A DNA stretch of 64,000 bases, taken from assembly GCA_032358255.1 (NCBI GenBank), contig JAULBX010032146.1:62001-126000 (forward strand), given 5' to 3'. The stretch comes from Heterotrichella gracilis (Eukaryota > Sar > Xanthophyceae > Tribonematales > Xanthonemataceae). Shown one piece after another: positions 1 through 13,200 of this stretch. A program made the position numbers and the translations under genes. Below the pieces are notes generated by a model. It was not told where the DNA came from and searched no databases. It saw only the letters and a program-made list of their open reading frames with translations. Position 1 is the stretch's first letter. Each line of letters starts with the position of its first letter.

Positions 1-532
1 GGCGGCCCTCTCCGGTTGAAGCTCATGGCTGCTTAACTGTTGGTGCACGTTATTGCTGTTGGTGGTGTCGGGTAGTGCAGTGCGTTGGGAGGTAGCAAAA
101 ACTACGTAGTTGCTTGCTTGCTATGCCTATGCCCTGCGCGCATGCGCTCACCAGCCCAGCTTGGTGACCATCAGCGGCAAGCTTTGAAATAAGAGGCAGA
201 GAAAGGGCCTACTGTCACCAAGTTGTAAACAGGGCATGGAGAAAACATCAAGGCAAAGCTGTGACCGCCTGCCGCCGGCCGTAGGACCATCAAGTGCGCC
301 GCCGTTCTTGAGACACTTTCGAAACGTTTAGACAGTGTACACTGTTGTACTAGCATGAAGGAATTTACAAACTCATTTACAAGCTCATATCTCTTTGAGA
401 GCCTTTGATGGAAAGCTTGGCGGCCCAACGAGCTGCGCTAGATCGTGCGGCATCCTGGCATGTCGCTAACTCTGAATTCCAACCCAGCTTTGAAACCCAG
501 TTGTAAAGGCTGACATAACACACTTAAAAGAC
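1..532. other. Upstream flank of CFAP99
   Basis: No gene supported. This stretch leads into the CFAP99 start and probably holds its promoter and 5-prime leader. An 85-codon open frame on the minus strand has no recognisable features and is treated as chance. Confidence 0.5.
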
Positions 533-3500
533 ATGGCGGTCGATTTTGACTTGATTGGGCAGTGTGCGCAAGCCTTCCGAAATATACAGTCTAGGCCATC
601 CACTGCAATAAACGTTCACCCGCCTGAGGCTGCTTCATGTAGTGCCTCTGATGCCCAACACAAAAGCACTGTGTTCGACGTCGTCAGAGGCTGCATACGC
701 TACGGAAAGTTTTGAGAGTTATATTGGACGACCTGCTGCAGAGGTACTGCCGCAACTACGATGACCAAGTTAGCTATATGGCACTGGCCAGCATCGTGCA
801 CTGCTGTGATATTGCAACCCTTTTTTGTGGGCGCAGGTACTCGGATATCTCACCAAGAGATGAGGCCTTGTGTGTGGTGGTGTGTTACATTGTACTATTT
901 AAATTGGATGATGTGGGGTTCGACCAATTCAGGTGCGCTTACAGAACCAGTCTCGCCAGCCTTTGGACTTGCCCCACAAAATGGGTTTTGACAGCTATCT
1001 GCCTATGGCTCGCAGGCAAAGCGCGCTATCCCATCCACCTCAAACCATACACAGAATCACGTCACACGTATTCAACAAGAAGAACGTGCAGGGTGTGTTC
1101 AAGCCCAGGTGGCTGCTCCTGTATGATGAAAAGGTGGGTCAACCATGTACAGGTCTAGCCAAACACATGCACAGAGCGGCTGCCTAACAAGTTGAGCAGG
1201 GATAAACCCACATCAGCCCACAAATACTAACCTTATACATTGCCACTGGTACCTTGCATTACCACACCACCCAAACATCAAGGTTAGCAAGCAAAAGTGC
1301 GCCAGGCGGGTCTGTCCTGGTTATCATACTGTCAACGCCTATCCAGCCCTGCGTCCCATATCATCTTGTCGTATAGCTGCCAACATTAGCCTCTGTTCTG
1401 CAGTATGTCGACAAGGTGGTAGCAGACATCGCCCGCCGGGGGCCAAAAATTGCCGCACTGCTGCACGAACTGGAAGATTTCCTGCCTGGGTGCCGCCCCA
1501 AACCCAGCCTGCCAGACCACCAGCCCTGGATCCGATCCAGCACCACGCCGCTGCCCTTCAACCTCTCCCAGCCCAAACCCAGGCCCCAGACAGCGCCTGC
1601 TCAAGACAAGCCCTCACCCAAAGCAGCCGCCAAGTCTGTACCTAATTTGAGACCCGGGCCAACGAAAGAGGAGGTGGAGCTATCCCAGAGGAAAGAGGCT
1701 TCCAGGGCTGAGCTAGAAAGGGAGCTTCGCAGCACCAGCCCGCCGCGGCTGAGGACAATGGAGCGGCAGCAGCAGCGGCCTGCGCAGACTGAGGCAAGCG
1801 CAAATGGGGGTTGAGGGTTGAGGGTTGAGGGTTGGCCACACTGCGATGCAAAACACTGCATGGCTGGCTGACTGTTTGAGATGGTCAGCTGGGCACTCAC
1901 CTGCGCAGTCCTGCCCCGCTTTGTGCAGGTTGATAAATGCATTCGATTTCGTGCATCACCGAGATGCACATGGGACACTACCTATGATATGACATCCGCA
2001 CTACATAGAATGAGCACTCGGTTTCTGGCATTTATCGAGCAAACCCAGCCATATACTTTGTCTCACAACACCCCATTACACCCTTATCATGGTGTACATG
2101 CAGGCCGAGGGCCCCAGCCGCGCACCCTGCAGCCCCACCCGCAGCCAGGCGGCCTCTCCCAGCCCCTACCTCAGCCCCCACCCCGGCGAGGTGAGGCTGA
2201 CAACAGCAGCCATACTGCGCGAGGACGCCACCTACAAGCGCAGGCAGCAGCAGGAGGCGGACATGATTGCAAGGTGAGCTGGAGCCTCAAAATAGCTAAA
2301 AGCAAAAAGGGTTGTTTCTCACACCCCTTGACCAGGTACCAAACCCTAACAACAACCCTAACAACAACCCTAGGGGCTGCACCGAGCGGTTAGGATTGTT
2401 GTTAGGGTTTGGCCAGTGGCAGCAGGCTAGGGATCCTCAGTATAACAGATAAGGGTACGTATTATTGTCTTTTGTTTTTTATTATCTTTGCCCCTTGCCT
2501 GACCCAGGTATGAGCAGGAATTGCGAGATGCGTCAGAGTTTGCCAGGTGGCAGCAGGCAATGCGGGTGGCTGACGAGGCTGCGCAGCGCGAGGAAGCTGC
2601 CAGGCGCAGGCTTGATGCTGCCGCTGGTGCCGAGGCTGCTGCCCGTGCCAGGAAGGTGCTGGTGGACAGCAAGCAGCAGCTGGGGAAGAAGCTCAAGGTA
2701 CTGGGATTTGAAAAAAATGTCAAGGTTTAAATAAAATTAAAACACCACTGGATATCATCACTGGTGGACAGCAATCAGCAGCTGGGGAAGGAGCTGAAGG
2801 TACCAGGATTCAAATTTGAAAAAGACATTTTACGATTCAAAAGGAGGCAGGATTAGTACATTATATTAAAATAAAAACATCACCGGTGGACAGCAAGCAG
2901 CTGAGAAGGAACTAGAGGTACTAGATGAATAGACTGAATCCAATATAATTTATTGCAAGGTCTTGACGGATGCATGAATTGGCCAAACCACCATCTGGAG
3001 CGACACCATGAACAGTCCAGGCTCAGGTAAATACCCATTGTTGAAAATTCATTTACCTGGCCCAGGCACATGCAGAGCAACTTGAGCGGCGGCGCATGGC
3101 GGCAGAAGCTGCACTGGCGAGGAGCAAACAGCGGCAGAGGGAGGGGGTGGTTGCAATTAAGCCACGCATACTGGAGGCAAAGGACAAGGTGAGCGTGGGA
3201 TGCTTGCACTCAAATGGGGCCAGCCTTTAGCATTGCGGTTATCATGTCACCATAGCCCGATATGCACGGACAAGGTGTACCAAGGGGGTGCATTGTGGCC
3301 AATGTGGCACGTGAGCATGGCGGGGGCCACAATATGTGTATAGCCTTGTCTCAAGCAGCATAAAGCATCCATGCCCATGCCCTATACCCTGAAACCTCCA
3401 GCCCAGGGAACCCCCATGGTGACCCCATATTACCTGCCCCCTGCCCCCAGGTTGCCCAACAACGGCGACGCCAGGCGGAACAGCTTCGCGAGGCCAAACA

Positions 3501-6277
3501 GATTGCTGCTGCCACTCAGGCGCAGGCGCAGGCCGCGGAGGAAGCAAAGCGCAGGGACACCATCATGCAGCTCATGTGAGGCGGATCAGGGTTTATGCTT
3601 GAGGTTTAGGGAATGTATTCTCAGCCCATTTGAGACTGTTGAGGGTTTATGGCTCAGTTATAAATTGCATTGCAGAACAGCTCACATGGAAGGGGGGCAG
3701 TGGTGCGATGGCTGTGTACATGATCATATCATGCAGCGCCGCCCCAACAAGCTTTGACAGTCTCTCCTCGCACACACTGCTCCAAATCCATTCATCTCCC
3801 CTGTCTCCCTCCCCAGGGACCCTTACCATTATCCCCTTTCCGCACCTGTCCCCCTCTCATATTTATGTACTCACCCCCTCAAATCCATGTGTTAATCCCT
3901 CCCACACACACCCAGGGCCTTAGACCGCGTCCCCCCCGCGCACGTGACCCTGTTTGACCCCACCCATCCCGGTGGCCATGGCCTGCTCGAGGAGATGAGC
4001 CTGGTGGAGCTGCAAGCCAGGCTGGAGGTGGGTGGGTGGGTGGGGAGGGGGAGGGTGGTGGGGGTGGGGGTGGGGTTGATGGTAGTGGCGGTGGGGGCTC
4101 GATTGCACCCACCAGCACCAAAGCGCCACTTTGCCATTTCAGGGTCTTGAGGCGTAGGGTTTGGGGCGTGCTTGCACCTTGATGTGCTACAGCGCCAGGC
4201 ATGCCCCCTACAACGAGAAATTAAAGCGATAGCAAATTTTCACGGATGATTGAATTTCTTGCATGGCCAGGTTGTTAAGCTCTAGGGATTAAGGCTTTGA
4301 GCTCAATTGCACCCTTCAGCGCCAAGTAATGCCTCTTTTCCCGTTGTCCTGACGATGTAATTCTTGTCACGCCAGGTTGTGAAGCAGCAGCGTCAGGACG
4401 AGGTTGCCCTGCAGCGCCAGAAGGTGTCTGCCATGAAGCGCGACCGGCAGCGCCTGGTCGAGTCCAAGCTGGCCAGCATAGGGCGGGTGCGGGGGGTGGC
4501 CAGGGCGCAGGGGGAGGCCAGGCGGGCGGCGCTGGGCAAGGTGGGGACTGGTGGGCAGATATGCCGCATGCAAGTGGCATTTTCTGTGTATGGCATGGTG
4601 ACTGCAGGTGAGGGTTCCAGTGCGCAAGCGAGGATGCAAAGAAAACTTACTTTTGGCATTAGTTTGGCAAAGGGTGCATCCACCAAAACTGGCCACGCAT
4701 TGTTATTCCAAAAGGCCACAGCAGCGGTGATTGTTCCCTCCTGGAGCAAACCAATACATCTGATATGTGTTGCCTTCACAACGTCCATACATCTAATTCA
4801 ATCACAGGTCAAGGCCGAGCAGGCTGATCGTGCCCAGTCCCAGCGTGCGCTTTTTGAGGCACAGGAGCGGCGGCTGGAGGAGGATAGGCAGAGGGAGGGA
4901 GCGCAGCGGAGGGTGAGGGAGGGGGGTTGGGGCGGGCAAATATTAAACTATAAGATTAAATTAATATGGGAAGATTTTCGGGTGGTGCCGGACCATCGTG
5001 ATGCATCGTGGGTCCTGCAATGATGTATCAACCGCATCAAGGTGGCCGTGCCTTGCAAGAATAATATTTAAATAATATAGGCCTGTTTGGCAATGAATTT
5101 GAATTTCTAACATTATTGTATCAACCGCATCAAGGTGGACCTGCCTTGCAAGAATAATTTTGCCCTGTGTTGCCATTAATTTGAATATCTAACATGATTA
5201 CATTCCATTATATTCAATCATTCTTACGCATTCAATTCGCTTTGCAGGACAGCGCTGCCCGCCATGAGCATGAGGTGCAGCGCTTCCAAGAGCAGATCAA
5301 TGCTCAATCAGCCGCTAGCCATGCAGCCGCACACAGGGACCTAGAAGCCGCGCTGTCACGGGGCGAGGCCAAACGGCAGGTTAGTCTCCCGTGTCATTTG
5401 CACACATAGCCTCAGGACGCCACCCTAGGGGAGAAGATGGCCTGCCCCGGAAATGGCTTGGGCAGTGGTGCTTCTTTAATTAAGGACTGTTTAATAAGTC
5501 CCTTAAGTCCTTTAAGTCCTTTCCCCTTTCCAGGCCGCCACCGCCAAACCAGCCACTGTCGCCGAGGCCACATTATTATTGTTGGTTCAATGTAAAATAA
5601 AATTATAAATGCTTTCCTTTCCAGGCCGCCGCCGCCGAAGCAGCCGCTGCCGCTGAGGCTGTGGCTGTGAAGGAGCGCCTGCAGCAGCTGGCCAACACCG
5701 GGGCAAGGCTGGATGCGAGACGGCGGCGGGTGGAGGAGTACAACGAACGGATGCGGCGGCTAGCGGCGGAAAGGAGGGTTGTGCAGGTGGGTGGTGGTGT
5801 GGGGTGGGGGGGGGGGGGAGGGGGGTTGCGGATGTGGTGGTGCGTGGTGGTGAGGCGGCGTGGCGGGTATTGCTGGTGGTTGGTGGCAGGGTGAGGTGGG
5901 TGTGTGGTCAGAAGGTGGGGAATGTGGTGGTATGTGTTGTGGAGTGTGTAAACTATTCCTGCTGCACCTGCAATGGCAACAGGGCTGCCCTCTATTGTCC
6001 ACATTCTTCCATTACTAACGCACCAAGACTGCGGACAGGCAGCACAACTTGTACATTTTGACTGTATGTGCACCCCTTCTGGCTGACCACCCAACCATGT
6101 CTCTCTCAGGAGGCGGAGGCCGCCCACAAGCGCCAGCTGGCAGCCCAGGTGCGTGTGCGTGAGGCTGCGCTGCGCACCCACCACGCGCGCCAGGCATACA
6201 CGCCAGACAAGCACAGGGACACACCCTCGCCAGCCAGGCGCAGGCTGGCGCAGCTGGCGGCAGGGGGTGGGGGGTAG
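533..6277 (+). CDS. CFAP99: Cilia- and flagella-associated protein 99 (multi-exon)
   Basis: Axonemal coiled-coil protein, inferred to act in the flagellum. The order of motifs matches what I know of the CFAP99 family: an N-terminal helical part (VVCYIVLFKLDDVGFDQF at about 874-931), FNKKNVQGVFKPRWLLLYDE just before 1133, the PFNLSQPKPRP box near 1556-1590, TTAAILREDATYKRRQQ near 2200-2250, ELRDASEFARWQ near 2520, and LFDPTHPGGHGLLEEMSLVE near 3950-4010, followed by long Arg/Glu/Ala-rich coiled coil. Exons that join in phase: about 1060-1133, 1404 to about 1809, 2104-2273, 2508-2697, 3066-3188, 3451-3575, 3916-4027, 4376-4540, 4808-4912, 5248-5379, 5625-5786, 6110-6277 (TAG stop). The first exon starts at ATG 533 but shifts frame by one base in a T run at 710-713. 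A short intron may lie near 769-835. The join between about 1809 and 2104 is not in phase and may hide a small exon. Several introns contain exon echoes. Family call firm; 5-prime structure approximate. Confidence 0.8.
709..714 (+). other. CFAP99: Apparent 1-base frameshift in CFAP99 exon 1
   Basis: The frame from ATG 533 ends at a TGA just after GCIRYGKF, while the next frame continues at once with LRVILDDLLQRYCRNYD, which fits the same protein. The switch falls in a run of four T. One more T would keep one frame. A residual sequencing indel is the simplest reading; a real lesion is possible. Confidence 0.55.
1808..1834 (+). repeat. TTGAGGG short tandem repeat
   Basis: Three to four copies of a telomere-like heptamer (TTGAGGG) directly follow the CFAP99 proline-rich exon, at or next to the presumed 5-prime splice site. 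Confidence 0.7.
2339..2412. repeat. Fold-back of telomere-like repeats in a CFAP99 intron
   Basis: A 23-base arm at 2339-2361, built of CCCTAACAACAA units, is matched by its reverse complement at 2390-2412 with a single mismatch. The 28-base centre is unique. It lies inside the intron 2274-2507. Confidence 0.85.
2755..2930 (+). repeat. Two exon echoes in CFAP99 intron 2698-3065
   Basis: The 3-prime edge of the exon ending at 2697 (coding VDSKQQLGKKLK, then the GTAC donor) recurs at about 2760-2830 and again, more decayed, at about 2882-2927. Each copy keeps part of the following intron. The spacing is about 100-120 bases. The copies carry substitutions, and the second one holds a stop, so they are read as intronic duplicates and not exons. 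Confidence 0.8.
4098..4390 (+). repeat. Exon/intron echo before the CFAP99 exon at 4376
   Basis: The acceptor region and first codons of the exon at 4376 (CCAGGTTGTGAAGC) have a decayed copy at about 4247-4283 (CCAGGTTGTTAAGC). A second pair of related segments, beginning CTCGATTGCACCC near 4098 and CTCAATTGCACCC near 4300, extends the duplicated unit into the intron. Confidence 0.65.
5017..5195 (+). repeat. Tandem repeat of about 90 bases in a CFAP99 intron
   Basis: Two adjacent diverged copies, each starting TGTATCAACCGCATCAAGG and running through TTGCAAGAATAAT to a TTTGAAT.TCTAACAT element. They lie wholly within the intron 4913-5247. Confidence 0.8.
5531..5569 (+). repeat. Exon echo of the CFAP99 exon at 5625
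   Basis: CCAGGCCGCCACCGCC and the bases after it are a roughly 40-base copy of the acceptor site and first codons at 5621-5659 (CCAGGCCGCCGCCGCC). They lie 90 bases upstream, in the intron. Several substitutions separate the copies. Confidence 0.8.
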
Positions 6278-7248
6278 AGAGTGTGGGGGGAAAGGCGGGG
6301 GATAGAGGAAGGGTGGCCAGGGGTGGCGTGGGGAGGCCAAGGGGTGGCGTGGGGGTGCCTTTGGCAAAATACACATCTACACCTTGGGAAGAAAGTTTTG
6401 ACAGGAGTGTTACCAGATTGCGTTAATGCCAGCCTCCCTCAGGCCCTGAGTCAGGGGTTCAGCAAAGGAGCAAAAGACGATAGTTTTGCATATTCAAACC
6501 TGTACTAGTGTGGAAGCTAATCTTGTGCTATACAAAGACATTGAACCTACATTGCCAGCCATGGTGGGCGCCTTCCACATGCCTTTCAACCGAAAAGTGT
6601 CTTGGAATAATAACACGAGCAGCTATTGTTACGTTTGTATCGTGCTGTGCTGTATTGAGGTGGGCTATCATGCATGCATGCAAGTTGTCTCAAGGGTTCA
6701 CTTTCACTGCTTCGTGACCCAAGCTCTGAGACACACACTTTCACTGCAACAGGTGACGCTGCCGACTGCTACGCTCATATCCTATTTGTGTCGCGGCAAG
6801 CCAACGATAAATAATATTGGGCGCTTGCAAGTTCGCATGTTTTAGGCAGCGGAGTGATACACCACTTTGACATGTTTGAACCCAGGACCAACTAACCCGG
6901 TTTAGTTTCTAGCACGATGCTGGCGTGGTAACTAAGCACTTGCACTGTTCTCCAGCTTCTTGCATTCGTGCTGCCCTGCGGGTACAAACCTGAGGCAGTT
7001 GCGTAACATTGGCGCCTTGGCAGCTTTACCCGCGGCTTGCTCTATGCGCAAATGAGCTTTATTTCTCATTCTACTTGTTTCATTATTGCTTTGCTTCCCT
7101 ATTGACGGCCGTCCAGCTGGGGGTAGGTCGAAAACCTATATGCATGCATAAATATATGCATGCATCTGCCAGCCGCAGGCCCAGCTGCCACACGAACCAC
7201 ACTCCCGTGGCTTGTGTCTGACCACATGTGACGGGATTGTACGTAACA
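6278..7248. other. Spacer between CFAP99 and MSH3
   Basis: No gene supported. Just after the CFAP99 stop, a 22-base unit containing GGGGTGGCGTGGGG is tandemly repeated near 6318-6360. Further on are TGCATGCA palindromes at about 6670-6680 and 7140-7165. The part nearest 7249 is presumably the MSH3 promoter and leader. Confidence 0.5.
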
Positions 7249-10200
7249 ATGCCGCCAACGGAGAAGGGTACAAAGAGCAAGCAGCTGTCCCTCGCATCCT
7301 TCTTTTTCAAACCGCAAGATGGTGGCGGGAAATCAGACAAGGTACACCCATAAACTGTGGTCCAAAGCTGGTGTACCAAGCTGTTTGCATTCTGTGCTGC
7401 TGTGTTGTGTTCAACTTTGCCCCAGCGGTGTGTGGTCTCAGCCTGCTTGGAAGCTGTGGTACAACCTTGCCGGGCATAGCCAACAAGCACGCCCAGCTTT
7501 GCACCCGCCCAAGGCCCCCCAAGCGGTGTCCCAAACTGCATGCAAACGGTCTCCCACCAGCGTGTGTGCAAAAAATTCTGCATCCTGCACTGAACCGGTG
7601 TGCTGCAGCCTGTACTGCACTGCGGTGCTAAGTGCGCTGGACCACTATGCTGCAGCCTGTGCCCAACCTGTGTCCCAACCTGCTTTGCCAGGCACCAGCC
7701 GCTTCAATCAGCAGCACGCCTGGCGCCTCCACAAGCAACGGTAGCCGTAACGGCAGCCGCAAAAGGGCGGGTGGGTCAACTTCCGAGTTGGCTTTATCAG
7801 GCGATGACTCCGCTGTCAAGAGGACGCGGGTGGACCTAACTGTAGAGGAGGAGCCAGGGCCTGCCGCCAGAGAGGAGCCTGGGCCTGAACTAGGGCAAGC
7901 AGGGCCGAGTGAGGGTCAGCAAGGTGGGGTGAATCGCATGTGTATGGCATGGTGGTGCAACAGCCATGGGCGTCATGGGCAGGGTGGCAGTGGCTAGACG
8001 GCATGGGTGGGGGGGTAAATTAGCATTTTAGACTACGCAGCAGGGTCAACGCTCACAGCATGGCAAGCAACCACACTGCATAGGCTGCTGTCATACCACG
8101 TCACCCATATCCACTCACGCACACACCTCCCACCCTTCTCCTCCCATCACGTCCACAGCCCCCTCCACCTCCACCCGCGCCCCCGCACCTCCCTCCACCA
8201 CCACCACCACCAGCAGCCGATTCCAGTACGGTGCCCCCACCTCCCCCCACCCCCGCAACCCCACCCGCCACTCGAGGCTGCAACACAAGGTGGTGACTGG
8301 GGCAGGCGAAACCACCTTCAGAACCCAGGATGCGCTTGCGGCCGCGGGAACGGGGGGAAAACTTACCCCCCTTGAACAGCAGGTAGTGGATCTGAAGAAG
8401 AAGCACCCAGGGGTGGTACTGGCAATCGAGGTGGGTGGGGTGGGGGGTGGGGTGGAGGGTGGGGGGAGCAGTGGGGAGGGCCATGGTGGATGCGAGGAAT
8501 GCCTGACCGACATAAACACCAGAGAAATTTGCTTGCACAATGGTGTGCACATGACTGGCCATGTGGTTGGGGGCATGTGGTGATGCATGCACACCCACGA
8601 TTGTTTGTGCTGCGTCTTGTGATGCTGCGTGTGCAGTGCGATCACGCGGCGGTGGGTGTGCGCCGCACACACTTGGTGATGCAGTTGTATGTATGTCATA
8701 GCATTGCATGTGTCATAGATTACACCCCTCAACCCAAGTCCTATGACATAGACCCCATGTCATGCTGCATGTGCACATAGAACCGCCGAAAGGCCCCAAG
8801 ATTTAGCTGGTCGCATGCACCTAGTGAGTGACCTGTGCTTTTTTGTGTGTGGTCCAGGTTGGGTATAAGATGCGATTCTTTGGGGAGGACGCAGAGATAG
8901 CAGCAAAGGTGGGGGGGTGGAGGGGTTGGTATTCAGGGGCGCCCATGTGTGAGCCGCGGGGCGTTCCTCCCAATATAGCAGGAATGCAGCCCCTCATACC
9001 AGGAATGCATTTTTGCAAATTCGGACCACAATTTTTGGGTGCATACCACCCCCATACTCCGCCTCTACATGCACACGTGCGCAGGCTGGTCATGGCCACA
9101 CCTGGCTTACGTCCCCTGACATGCCCCCTAGAAACGCCTCCACCTTTGCTTCCGTCACTTCACCTCGCTGCACCTCACTGCACCCCCTTTTCCCCAGAAG
9201 TGCAACATCTTCTGCTACCCCGACCGCATCTTCATGACCGCCTCCATCCCCGTGCCCCGCCTGCATGTGTACGTGCGCATGCTGGTCATGGCTACCCTGC
9301 TGACCGCAGCCCACCTACCCCTCACCCCCTGATACACCCCCACACAGAATGCATTGACTTCTGCAACCTCGGCTGCACCGCACTCAACACCTTTTTATAA
9401 CGCCTATTCAGGAGTGCAACATCTTCTGCTATCCGGACCGCAACTTCATGACCGCCTCCATCCCCGTGCCCCGCCTGCATGTGTACGTGCGCAAGCTGGT
9501 CATGGCAGGGCACAGGGTGGGAGTGGTGCGTCAGGTGGAGACCGCCGCCATCAAGGCCACGGGGACAGACAAGTACTCCCCCTTTGAGAGGAAGCTCACC
9601 GCGCTGTACACCCGGGCCACGTTGGAGGTGCGGGCAGGCAGTACCTCACATTTGATATTCCTCCAGATGACGTTGAGTATAGAATTTTAAAAATTGGCGC
9701 AGGGAATTGTGCCCTGGGGAATGCAGTTTACTTGCCCACAAAGCAACTGCAATCCTCGTAACAGTGTTTGCACGATTATTCACTGCATCTGTACTTATAA
9801 ACGTTGGTGACATCAATATATTACTACTAAAAGCTTTTGGTTCCGCTGCTTTTAATGGTAAGAATTCCAACTTGTTAACTCCTTAAGTCCCCCCTCCCCC
9901 TTGCAGACGGGCGACATTGGAGATGTGGGGTCAGACAGCATGGGACCCCGGGGGGTGGGGGGTGCCGATGCCACGGGTCGCAACCAGGGCCTCAGCAGCT
10001 ACCTCATGTGTGTGGTGGAGCAGCCGGCTGGTGCTGGGGTGGGGGGTGGGGTGGGGAGCGTGGATGTGGGGGTGGTGGCTGTGGAGCTGAGCACAGGGGA
10101 TGTGCTGTATGACGAATTCAGGTGGGGGCGTAGGGGGAGGGGTGCATGATAAGGAACTGTGTGTCGTTTCATGGGAGATTCTGGTGGGGTTGTGGGGCGG

Positions 10201-13200
10201 ATGTGGGGGGTCATCTTGAAAGGGAGTAAGGAGTGAAGTAGAACGCCAAATGGTCGCATTGAAAATGTTGGATTGGGAACATTCTTTTACTATTTTTGCC
10301 TGCTGCACGGCACCGCATCCAAGCTGCTGAAAGTCTGTATAGCACTTAACTTTGAAAACATGACTACCACCATCCCCACACAGCCAGGGATTAAGTACTC
10401 CGCTTCCTGAAATTGTTTTTCCCCCTCCCCAGGGACGGCATGCTCCGCTCGGGATTGGAATCCCGCCTGCTGTACTGCGCCCCATCAGAGCTGCTTGTGG
10501 TGCGCCCCATGAGCAGTGCCAGTGAGAGGCTGCTGGGGGGCTATGTGAGCGGGGGAAGGGGGGTGCGGGCGGAGGGGGCGGCGGGGGGTGGGTATCGGGA
10601 GGGGGGGGCACTGGCGGCGGTGACCAAGTTCTATGGCAAGCATGCAGGTGGGTGGTGGTGGTGGTGGTGGCGGTAATGGTGGTGGCGATGGTGGCAAACC
10701 TCACATGTCAAGCATCAGAGGTGGGTATTACTAGTAATGCAGGACCTACTCATAACGAGGGTTAATATGTGTGCAGGGCACATTACTATGGTACATGCGC
10801 ACGTCGCCTGGACCCCATCCCCACTCCAACCCATCATGTGCAAGGTTCCATAGGACATCTGTATGCCCCATCCACACATGTACACTCTGCGATCACGCAA
10901 TAGTGAGGGATATTACAAGAATAATGCAGGGAATGCTAGAATACGGTCGTACATGCCTAGAATCCCTACCCATACCTGCCAGCATGCAACTGGCATTAAA
11001 ATCAAAGTAATCCCCCCCCAACCCCTGCAGGCACCCGCGACACCGGTCCTGCCCTTGACGCCATCATGGCGCTGCCCCCCCTGGTGCTGCAAGCCCTGGC
11101 GCACACCCTAGACCACCTGCAGCCATTTGGGCTGGAGTCTGTCCTGCTGGTCAAGGGCTCATTTAGGCCCTTCAAGGGGTGCACGGAAATGTTCCTCTCC
11201 CCAAACACCCTCAGGTGAGTGTCCCCACTCCCCGCATGCAAAATGAGGCCCTGTCTGAAAACACCTTCTTGGGGCGGTAGGTAATTGATTGGGATGTCCA
11301 TGGTAACGAGGATTCTTCCATTTAATTTAGAGTTTAGGCTTAGGAGATCCTACACAAATGCGTATTATTATCAGCGAGGTGGGCAGTGAGCGTGGCTTTT
11401 GAACTGCACAGAAACACCTCTCTTTTCCGACAAACTCTTTTGAAAAATACACAAAATACACAAATGCCATGATTACAGACCCTCTACCAGCCCCAGCCAA
11501 CCCAAATTTCCCTATCAGGCAATTGGAGATTCTGCGCAACAGCAACGATGGCAGCGAGCGCAGCTCTTCCTGTGACGCATAGACCAATATTTGTGCAGAA
11601 ACACCACATCTGTGAAAATTGAACCTCGGTCATTACACCGCCATGCTGTCATCACACCAGCACCAAAATCCCCACCTTTCCTCCCACCCAATCCCCCAGG
11701 CAATTGGAGATCCTGCGCAACAGCGACGATGGCAGCGAGCGAGGCTCCCTCCTGTGGCTGATGGACCAATCACGAAGTGCATTTGGGGGGCGGCTGCTGC
11801 GCCACTGGATCACGCACCCGCTCACCCACCTGCCAAGCATTCTAGACAGGCTGGATGCTGTGCAGGAGCTGGCGGGGGCGGAAGGTGCGGAGAGCCTGCA
11901 TCCTTGGACCCCCATATCCTACCAAGGGTGATAAGATACATAATAGGACAGGCTAAATGATGCTCAGGAGCTGGCGGGGGCGAGTGCGGCGGTTGAAAAC
12001 TCTAAATTGCAAACCTTAAAGCATAAACTGTGGCGTTTTGTTGAGGCGATGCAGGAGCTAGCTGGTGGGATTCGGGTACCGCAAAACCATTAATCCTTAC
12101 ATCTTTGACCCCAGAGGATGATTTCATCGCAAAAAATCAATACATCACCACACTCCTGATAACCATTCCACATTTCCTCCAATCAGGGGGGACCGACACT
12201 CTCGGAGTGCTACCCTCGGTGCTCTCCAAGCTGCCAGACCTGGAGCGTGGTGTCACCCGCATCTTCCACAAAACAGCCTCCCCTTCGGAGTTCCTGACAG
12301 TCATGCAGGCCCTGGCAGGTGTGGGGGACCAACTACAGCTGCGAACCCTACAGGAGGATGGGACATCCCTGGTTGACACCTCGCATGTCGCCTCCTCCTT
12401 GCTGCGCAAGCTGCTGCAGGATGCGGCGTCGCCAGAGGTGAAACCCTAAACCACCAACCCTGAACCTTATGCCCTCCCAAACTCTGGATAAGCAAGCTGC
12501 TGCAGGATGCGGTGTTGCCAGAGGTGAAGCTCTGCCAAACCCTCTCTTAATTACGGGTTGGCAAATCTGTGTTGACACCATTCTGATAATCATTCCCAAT
12601 AAGTGATGCCACATCCATCTTCTCCCCAAATCCACACCCATGCAAATGATGCTTCGTGCAATGCATATTGTTTCTCAAGTGATGCTCATGCCATGACCAA
12701 ACAACACCCACCCCTGCAGGGGTCTGCCATTGCCCTCCCACCCACTTAATGAGTAGAATTGTTTTTATTTCCCCCTTTGCAGGTGTCTGCCATTGTCCGG
12801 GACCTCCTATCCTCCTTTGACCTAGCCGCAGCCCGCGCCAATGACAAAATAGCCCTCTTCACCGACGAGGGCCTATTTCCCGAGGTGTTTGAGCAGCGCA
12901 GGGCCCTGGCAGCTGCTGAGAAGGGGCTGGACGACATTTTGAAGGGGCTGCGGCGCGAGCTGCGCATCCCCGGGCTGGAGTACAAGTCGGTGCAGAACCA
13001 GGGGGAGTACATGATTGAGCTGCCGGTGGATTTCAGGGGGGTGCCAAAGGTGCGGGCATTAGTTGTTACTACTATCATTACATGGCAATCCATCATTATT
13101 GCCTGTGATATACTGAAGTGTACTGTGCATGGGTGCAGTGGGCCCTATTTTCCGGTACTTTTGTCAACACAATGATATGGCAGTCATCCTCCCCCGTTCC

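Noticed and set aside
5804-6374. Long open frames on both strands over 5600-6400
   Set aside because: These are by-products of G-rich intron sequence and of the real CFAP99 exons. Composition is Pro/His/Thr-rich with no conservation.
9198-9292. Upstream copy as the true MSH3 exon 5
   Set aside because: Its conserved Asn in NFMTASIP is Ile, and its frame runs into non-conserved sequence. The copy at 9412 continues into [14 protein letters not shown], as in the family.
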